A stretch of 64,000 bases of DNA from Apostichopus japonicus (lineage: Eukaryota > Echinodermata > Holothuroidea > Aspidochirotida > Stichopodidae). The stretch is from the NCBI RefSeq assembly GCF_037975245.1, contig NC_092572.1:19466489-19530488 (forward strand), read 5' to 3'. Shown piece by piece: positions 56,990 through 64,000 of this stretch (positions within the stretch are counted from its first letter, which is position 1; every line of letters starts with the position of its first letter). The position numbers were made by a program, and so were the translations under genes. Under the pieces are notes generated by a model. It was not told the DNA's origin. It was given only the letters and a program-made list of their open reading frames with translations, and ran no database searches.

Positions 56990-58577
56990 TATGGCAAGCC
57001 GTTTTAACATTTACCTCGCAATTAGACTTAAGTCGAATACATTTCACTTAAGTGGAATACATTCTACTTAAGTGAAATGGAATTCCACTTAAGTGAAATG
57101 TATTCCACTTAAGTGGAATTCAATTCCACTTAAGTGGAATTCAATTTCACTTAAGTAGAAATGGACATTTCTATTTCACTTAAGTGGAAATGCATTCCAC
57201 TTAAGTGGAATTGTATTTCACTTAAGTGGAATACATTTCCACTTAAGTGGAATACATTTCCACTTAAGCTAAATAGCCCATCTATTATATTCCACTTAAG
57301 TGGAATGCATTTCCACTTAAGTAAAATACAATTCCACTTAAGTGGAATGCATTTCCACTTGAGTGGAATTGTATTCCACTTAAGTAGAATACAATTTCAC
57401 TTAAGTGGAATAACATCTTTTGGGCGTCAATTTCACTTAAGTGGAATTCTATTCTGCTTAAGTAAAATACAATTCCACTTAAGTGGAAATGTTGATATGT
57501 GGCTTACATATAAATACAATTTAGGGTAATGTTCGTCGTAACGCATTCAATTGCTCATCACATATGATGATTTAGTCGATCCTCGTTGCACGTGTACATC
57601 ATGGCTTCGGCTAATCATTCACATCTAACATTGCTGGAATGCGATCAAATAATTGTTGTTGTTAGAGAAAGAATTCGAAGTGTTGTTTCCTCACTTGCAC
57701 AGGGGAACAATCAGTATGATGCACAACAGAGGCGACTTACATCTTGTTTAAGTAACATAGGCAGAATTCGTAACTTTTTAGATAGTGAAACTTTTGACGA
57801 AATAAAAGATTCCATCCAAAACCCAAAATCCACAAAAAGTAAAATGTTTTCTTGCCCTTGTCAATGCGTTTTCGGCTGTAGCCCCAACCACTTAAAATGT
57901 ATTTGCCATGGCTTTATTTTGGTAATGGTATTCGTCAGGTACCAGGTCAGGTACGTACGTACACACCTTGTACGGATGTTAAGTGCTAGCTGGATCCCGA
58001 TGGACAGCCGATATTCATTGTGCACATATCGAAACCACGTACGTACGTAAACGTATCGCCGCAAGTTGTTTATAATGGCGCGCAAAGGCATGGGCAAAGT
58101 TTGGCGGTAAATGTACTAGCCAATCACATTCCACTTAAGTGGAATAGACTAGCCAATCACATTCCACTTAAGTGAAATACTCTATCCAATCACATTTCAC
58201 TTAAGTGGAATGCATTTCCACTTAAGTGGAATTGTATTCCACTTAAGTGAAATAGACAGGACATTCCACTTGAGTGGAATCGTATTCCACTTAAGTAGAA
58301 TACAATTCCACTTAAGTGAAATGCATTTCCACTTAAGTGGAATGCAATTCCACTTAAGTGAAATAGAATCTAGCTTAAGTAAAATGCAGTGACAAGTTGA
58401 TGAATTCAGCTTAAGTAAAATACAATTAAGCTTAAGTGGAATGGTATTCCACTTAAGTGAAATAGAATTCCACTTAACTTAAATAGTATTCTGCTTAAGT
58501 GAAATTGAATTCCACTTAAGTGAAATGTATTCGACTTAAGTCGAATTGCGAGGTAAATGTTAAAACGGCTTGCCATA
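56990..58577. mobile_element. TIR element with CTTAAG palindrome arrays, copy B
   Basis: Counterpart of 17,396-18,887, about 95 bp longer because the palindrome arrays (57,030-57,490 and 58,127-58,550) differ in unit number and order. The TIRs are intact. The flanks match those of copy A, so the element was inserted before the duplication and the arrays changed afterwards. Confidence 0.85.
57601..58050 (+). CDS. Small ORF inside the CTTAAG element, copy B (149 aa)
   Basis: Same start MASANHSHLTL as in copy A. The codon that is TAA in copy A is AAA here, so the frame continues through CICHGFILVMVFVRYQ to a stop at 58,048-58,050. The extension overlaps TACGTACGTAC repeats, so I am not sure which end is original. 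No family is recognised. Confidence 0.3.
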   Translation: MASANHSHLTLLECDQIIVVVRERIRSVVSSLAQGNNQYDAQQRRLTSCLSNIGRIRNFLDSETFDEIKDSIQNPKSTKSKMFSCPCQCVFGCSPNHLKCICHGFILVMVFVRYQVRYVRTHLVRMLSASWIPMDSRYSLCTYRNHVRT

Positions 58578-59044
58578 GGGGAGGGGGGTAAGCAATATGC
58601 TGCTTTGTGGGGTAATCAAAATGTATCCTTTTTTTTACACTAAATTGATCCAACAACGATGTTCTGTGTTCTATCTTTGAATACTTCCCTCTTTTCCCTA
58701 CTTGTCATCTTATCGTCCATGGTATCCATCTGATCATCTCAGTAAGAAGTTTATCTTTATGACGTCACACAATTTGTTTTGATTGGCTTAAGACTATTCT
58801 GTTTTCCCTGTAAAGCTGATGTACGTATTCATGTTATTGAGTCTGTGAATCTTACAGTGACGAGTCTGTCTCCTATATTAACTTAAGTGTGCTGAATACA
58901 GATGTGCGTTTACCCGCCAGGAATAGTATACTGCGATATTTGTGAAGGTGTATCACTCCAATTTATTTTTTTCCTTTGCCTTATTATATGTTTTTGAAAC
59001 ACAATTTCAACATCTCATGAAAATAACCTTTCTTTTCCTTTCAG

Positions 59045-59068
59045 GCCGGTCCTATGTTGGGAGAAATG
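59045..59068 (+). CDS. Microexon E2, 24 nt, copy B
   Basis: Encodes AGPMLGEM in phase 0 between CCTTTCAG and GTAAGAG. It differs from copy A at two positions, both amino acid changing. Confidence 0.5.
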
Positions 59069-60354
59069 GTAAGAGAAACAGGGAATCATGTTCCTGTTAA
59101 TTAGCAACGGTAATTTATTAAGTTGTAAATGATGACAATACTGTTCTCATGTCAAGCTTAGGTGCGTCTTAAATATCTTCCTTCTGCACACAGTCAAAGC
59201 AAAGCTAAAAAAAAACAGCTAAACAAAAGAAACGGATACTACAAGATTTAATCCGATGATGTTGTGTGTTAGAAGACTCACACAATATTCGAATATAACT
59301 TTCAAAAAGTCATCTGTCAACCCCCTCCCCCTCCCTCCAGCAGGTTCTTACTGATTATTTTATTTCACTCTGCTAATGTGCAAATTATAATTCGTTGCTA
59401 GTTCAAAAAGTATCAAAGAAGCTAGTTTAAAATGTTATTGAACGATATGCTTCCCAAATTTGTGCCAGTTCAAAGCCTCAAGTAACATTTCGAGAAGGTT
59501 TACGCTGGTTCTTATCTCCATTAATTAATTATATATTTAGCACAACTTGTTACTGTTAATTTTTTACGGTGGTTTATAGTCGTTTTTTCAAAGGCCAAGT
59601 TCTGAATATTGTACCAACTCTTTCTATAGTTAGTCAAAATGAGCTAGGAATGAATTAGAATTACACTTTATTTTTTTCCCTCGACATGAAATTTTATTTG
59701 GGAATATTCAATGATAACATTAATTGTTATCATGTCGTTGCCTAAACTTATGTACAAACATATGACACCTATAACACCAACTGATAAGGTTCCATTCTGC
59801 TTTTTATTTTACATTTTATTTTGCCCTTTTACATTGTATGTAGTGAAAACCTGGCTGATCCAGCTAACAAATAACGTTCTTATTGGCATTAAGCATCGAA
59901 TAATGTCAACGTTTGTCCAGAATGAACAGAAGTTTCAATTCTGTTCCAATTCGACGGTAGCTTGCACCTGCAGCTAGGACATAATAATGCTACAAAAGCA
60001 TTGTTTATAAGAAATTATACTAATTTATATTAGGTGTGTACTCACCATGCAGGCGGCGGATGAATTAACATATTTCAAATGAAAGGCAGAAACTAGCGGC
60101 TTGTAGTTCGATTGTTTTAAGGCTGATGTATGTATTCATGTTATTAAGTCTGTGAATCATTCAGTGACGATTCTGTCTCCTATATTGACTTTAGTGTGCT
60201 CAATGCGGATGTGCGTTTACCCGCCAGGTATAGTTTACTGCTATATTTGCGAATGTATATCATTCTAATTTATATATTTTTTGCTTCGCCTTATGATATC
60301 TTTTTGAAACACAAATTTAACATCTCATGACAATAACCTTTCTCTTCTTTTCAG

Positions 60355-60390
60355 GTACCTTCCATCATGGAAAGGCTAATGGCATCAATA
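60355..60390 (+). CDS. Microexon E3, 36 nt, copy B
   Basis: Encodes VPSIMERLMASI in phase 0 between TTTTCAG and GTAAGAG, against VPYFMDRLKASI in copy A. The next module is cut at about 60,541, where the sequence jumps to the counterpart of 24,865. Confidence 0.5.
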
Positions 60391-61024
60391 GTAAGAGAGA
60401 CAGGGATTCATGTTCCTGTTAATAAGTAATGGTAATTTATTAACAGGAAGGCGGTGTTACTATGTAAAAAAAGAAATAACAGTATGAGACTTTGATTCTG
60501 ATCAGGAAGGAAAGATTTATAACTGATGTGTAAAGAACAGGAAATTTGGATAGGAACCAGTGCACTCAAGTTGGTTTATATGTGCGTCGTGTGTGCGTAA
60601 GAGTGTGTACTTAATGAGGGATGTGTCTCTTGGTTCCTATGCATTTAACTTGCAACACGCAGCTTATAATAAGAAGAATCGTATTTACGGGTAGAAATTG
60701 TGCAATCAAAGTTTCAAAATTGTGCGGTGAGTTAAATTTCGTAGACAATGAGGTGTCGCATTACTATTTGATTGATATACATATTATGCCCTTTTTACGC
60801 AATTGAATGGATCATCGGAGCAAATGTAGTTCACACTTTAGATTTAAATACCGAAATGGGGGGGGGCGAGATTATTAAAATTTGTCACTGATTGTAAGTA
60901 TTGGAAAGATACTTTGATGGGAAATTCAAATTTAAATTTCAGATACTCTCTTGCTTTCATTTTGTAAGTTTTTCTTGATGTTACAGTTGTATCTAATGCT
61001 TGAATTGTGCTTTTACCTTTTAAG

Positions 61025-61085
61025 ATGTCGTCACGAAAACTAGGAAAGACTCCTCCCGAACCGCTTGTAGTAACAAACGTAAAGG
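61025..61085 (+). CDS. Variable exon E5, 61 nt, copy B
   Basis: The acceptor TACCTTTTAAG and donor GTATGT enclose 61 nt starting with ATG: MSSRKLGKTPPEPLVVTNV, then one codon and one base. It enters in phase 0 and leaves in phase 1, like the 58-nt exon of copy A, but shares almost no sequence with it. Because it begins with ATG it might also serve as an alternative start. It joins the next exon as Glu then MKDDAKEFGEN. Confidence 0.5.
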
Positions 61086-61441
61086 GTATGTTGTTTTAAC
61101 CACTATACTTTGAAAATCATAATTTGCAATATTATTACGTTAATTTACGCACATCAATTTGCTAAAACTATGAATGATAAATTTCGCGTCGTATCGAAGA
61201 ATGAACAATACAAAGTTTCGGACCCTGCAAGTTCGTCTTTGACTTACCAATGATAGACATCTCAAAAAAAGAAATAAGATTGAAACGGAATGGGTAATCC
61301 ATAACGGTACTGCCCTTCTTCTTTTTTCTTTTTTTTAATTTCAATGAGCATGTGAATTTGTATTTTTAAGTGGTGTTTTTCTAAATTCTTTCCGTGTTTC
61401 TATTGTTTATTACATTACTTACCTCTTCACAACCAAATCAG

Positions 61442-61516
61442 AGATGAAAGACGACGCCAAAGAATTTGGAGAAAACAAGAGGCGTTTATCAGATCAAAGA
61501 AAATTTGAAAAAGGAA
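61442..61516 (+). CDS. Exon E6, 75 nt, copy B
   Basis: Phase 1 in and out when the donor is the first GT of GTGTAAGT. The peptide is MKDDAKEFGENKRRLSDQ and onward. It keeps length and frame with 27,176-27,250 but is strongly diverged, and is more basic than the acidic copy A version. Confidence 0.5.
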
Positions 61517-61519
61517 GTG

Positions 61520-62058
61520 TAAGTTTTCGGCAATAATAGCATTTCAAAAACATATCTTTCATTCATTCAAAATAGTGCAAAAATTATCAATTTATTGTCA
61601 CGATCCGGACAGGTTGATTCGTAAATCTTTAATACGATCAGTAGTTTGAAGGAGATAAGAACGTCCTTCTTCCCATTATTTTCAGTCAATTGTGACATTC
61701 CTTGTGCGATAGTTTAGTCAACTGTGTACATTACATGTTGTTTAGTTCCATACGATCCCATTGCAATATACTACAAATTTATTGCGCATTGAGATCTTGA
61801 AATTGAGTTTTCTGCAGTGGATTGAGAGCAATGATAAACTCTATGGCAAACAACTTTTGATGATACTAGTGATTTGTAGCTGAATTTATCACAAAAACAA
61901 ATATGGTCGAGCAATAAATCATTCTACAGTATCAATGAGAACCGTTTTTCTTTATAATAACTGAGGCTTATACAGCACGAATGTTACTTCTGTTATCTGA
62001 ATAATCGATCCTGGTATAATTGTTCCTTCCTTTCACCATGCGCAGTTGACGTCTGCAG
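61520..62058. other. Intron between E6 and E7, copy B
   Basis: Compared with copy A it holds about 180 extra bases at 61,690-61,850. No repeat recognised. Confidence 0.45.
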
Positions 62059-62100
62059 ATAAAGTATCAATTCATACAGGCGAGAACATTAAGAAGGAAG
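62059..62100 (+). CDS. Exon E7, 42 nt, copy B
   Basis: Between GTCTGCAG and GTAAGT, phase 1 in and out, encoding KVSIHTGENIKKE. It is one codon shorter than the copy A exon and joins in frame to the ZU5 exon. Confidence 0.5.
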
Positions 62101-62545
62101 GTAAGTTGTGTATTAAACTGCTAACAGTTGAAAGACATGTATTACAGGACTAAACACCTCATTAGTATCTGCGAATCATAGTGTACAACATTTGTTTTGA
62201 GAACTTTTGCGCGATTGTATTGAAAGCAATGGAACAAACTAAGGGATCGTCAAAGGTTACTTAGCCAAACATTATTCCGTTAAATGACGAAATGACGAGC
62301 AATCAAATGATGGAACCAAATGAATCTCTTCACACTTAAATATAGGACACGGATTTGGTACCATCTTGGTTCACGTTTAAAGCATGAACCATCAATAATC
62401 GCGCAATAGAGGACTATATATAAAACGATAAAGTGAATTATGAATTTTGATACATCAGTCAAACTAATAAAAACAACAGTGTTCATATAAAGAATTTTTC
62501 AACTGTCTATATATTGCAATTTTTCTTTCATTTTCTTTTCGTTAG

Positions 62546-62863
62546 GTGATTCTCATTCTATGAGAGCAGAATCAAAGATCGGCAAAGACGGTGGAACGCT
62601 AGAGATTCCAAATACCGGTGTCAGCTTAAAAATACCTCCCGGTGCTCTGCGACGTGATTATTTTATCCGAATGAGAATAATTTCACATCATTATCTGGAT
62701 GAAACTGAATTATCGTTTGCTAGTAACTCCTCAGTAGTGGTAGAACTCCTTCCCAATAACGTTAAGCTTTTAATACCAGCAACATTGACATTACCTCACT
62801 GTTTGGTTCTCAAGGGAAAATGTGGATGGAAAGCAAAGGTATACAGCAGTCACCATAAACAAG
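62546..62863 (+). CDS. ZU5 domain exon 1, copy B
   Basis: 318 nt, phase 1 in and out, with donor GTAAAT (a better donor than GTAGAT in copy A). It contains IGKDGGTLEIPNTGVSLKIP and PGAL. It differs from copy A at 13 of about 101 residues, with only a handful of silent changes. It continues in frame into a second ZU5 exon at 63,810. Confidence 0.85.
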
Positions 62864-63059
62864 GTAAATTATGGTTTTGTTACTTGAAAAATAAAATGGT
62901 GAACGAATGAATGTGACATATTTTGGGGTTGCAAACAATACAGCGGAATGTTACATGTACTCATTAATCAGAGTTAAAATGACGTTACATGAATAAACTG
63001 TGATTATTCTTATCATTGAAAAGATTTATAAAGCATCAAAGTGAAAACCACACCATAAA

Positions 63060-63606
63060 AAATCAAAGCAGTAAGATATATAAACGTATGAGCCAATAAT
63101 AAAGACTGAAAACGATAAGTTTTTAACCTCTTCATAAAAATTTAAAAAGTGCACTACTACATATTTCAACAGGCAAACTATTCTAGAGTTTAGAAGCAAT
63201 AAAGCAAAAAGCGCGTTCTCCTAACTTAGAGTGAACCTTAGAACATAGAGATCAGAACGATTAGATGACCGAGTTCAATAACCACCGGTCCTCATGGCCA
63301 GCAAATCCTAAAGTAAAAAGATCATGTGTCCTTAGGGAAGCTTAAGAATCCTAAACTGTTTGCGGTATTTGATAGGCAACCAGTGAACCTGTTGCAGGAG
63401 GGAAGACTAACATGCGATCTAGATGGTACATGAAATAAACCTCTAACAGCAGCATTCTGTATACGTTTTAGCTTATTGATAAGATAATTAGGTAATCCAC
63501 TGTATAAACAATTCGAATGGTCAAGGTCCCTTATAACAAGAGTGAGGGTACGGCAAGACTGAAAACTGAGACTCTTACCAAAAACAATTTGACATATCTT
63601 ATTCAT
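63060..63606 (-). mobile_element. CR1-like LINE 3' fragment, copy B
   Basis: The minus strand encodes CLYSGLPNYLINKLKRIQNAA, the counterpart of 28,620-29,160, with different small indels. Confidence 0.75.
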
Positions 63607-63809
63607 TTATAAGTTTATACGTAAGTGAATACGAGTTGCATTGAACATAGGTAAATACGTAAGTGAATACGAGTTGCGTTGAACATTTCTAAAGAAAGAT
63701 GGCATTTTTTTTATTCTAGGTAAGGATTTCAGTTTTATAATCAGGACCGTTATCCGATGTTCAATTTTACTTGTTTTTTTTATCACATATTTTTTTTTTT
63801 TTTAATTAG

Positions 63810-64000
63810 GCAACCAACCACAATGGGAAGAGGAAATAAATACTCAGTGTGATGTTTCTAATGAAACCTGTGCAATGCAGCTTTACAATTTCAGCTGGAG
63901 GAAAGTTAGACTTGGTGATGATATAGTCGAGGCAAAAAGGATTATTTTGTATGCCGCTATGCGTCCTTCTATTGAAAATGAAATATTTCTTGATATAGGG
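63810..64000 (+). CDS. ZU5 domain exon 2, copy B (cut by the window edge)
   Basis: A long T-rich tract ending AATTAG precedes an open frame in phase 1 running to the end of the window. It reads NQPQWEEEINTQCDV, then LYNFSWRKVRLGD and RIILYAAMRPSIENE. After ZU5 exon 1 this supplies the second half of the domain. No equivalent is found in copy A, where a Penelope-like fragment occupies the site. Confidence 0.65.

Noticed and set aside
57161-57529. Repetitive FHLSG/LKWN frames across the CTTAAG arrays (also 17,536-17,888 and 58,210-58,392)
   Set aside because: A palindromic 21-bp repeat stays open on both strands; there is no gene-like sequence.

Overview
The window is eukaryotic, intron-rich, AT-rich DNA dominated by repeats. 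Penelope-like and CR1-like retroelements, terminal-inverted-repeat (TIR) DNA elements, AT microsatellites and a ZU5-UPA-Death gene family together suggest a marine invertebrate deuterostome. An echinoderm, possibly a sea cucumber, is my best guess, but it is an inference and no marker gene settles it.

Layout. Copy A of a gene cluster occupies about 1-35,550 and a partial copy B occupies 48,349 to the right edge, in the same orientation. Matching blocks are 1-1,940 with 48,349-50,286; about 10,560-20,860 with 51,590-60,541; and 24,870-29,350 with 60,560-63,770. The first two look about 98-99% identical by eye and the last clearly less. Segment 2,173-10,190 is present only in copy A and carries a separate minus-strand gene. 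Copy A has further insertions that copy B lacks, including a LINE at 24,947-26,443 whose empty site is visible at about 60,663. Copy B has an inverted block (50,286-51,560) and lacks the material of 20,860-24,865.

Main gene. A plus-strand gene is assembled from splice signals and phase. It has three or four microexons of 24 or 36 nt, each embedded in a tandemly repeated ~1.3 kb intron module, then exons of 58/61, 75 and 45/42 nt. These are followed by a 318-nt ZU5 exon, a second ZU5 exon (seen only in B, cut by the window edge), two UPA exons, a linker exon and a Death-domain terminal exon (seen only in A, ending at 35,545). The product would be an intracellular UNC5-like or UNC5CL-like ZU5-UPA-Death signalling adaptor. 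In copy A the second ZU5 exon is missing where a Penelope-like fragment now sits, so copy A may be broken. The small N-terminal exons differ far more between copies than their own introns do. In two microexons all six differences change an amino acid. This is the strongest biological signal in the window.

Other content. The most unusual mobile element (17,396-18,887; 56,990-58,577) has 69-bp TIRs and two arrays of a CCACTTAAGTGG palindrome repeated at exactly 21 bp in its regular stretches, flanking a small conserved ORF. A second family, flanked by TA, is packed with paired AAGATGGCGGC (YY1-like) motifs. A third is a hAT-like MITE with an 8-bp target duplication and a 252-bp higher-order repeat. 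The interval 36-48 kb is gene-poor: AT microsatellites, a 52-bp minisatellite, a LINE endonuclease fragment and two tentative integrin-alpha-like exons. No tRNA, rRNA or CRISPR array was seen.
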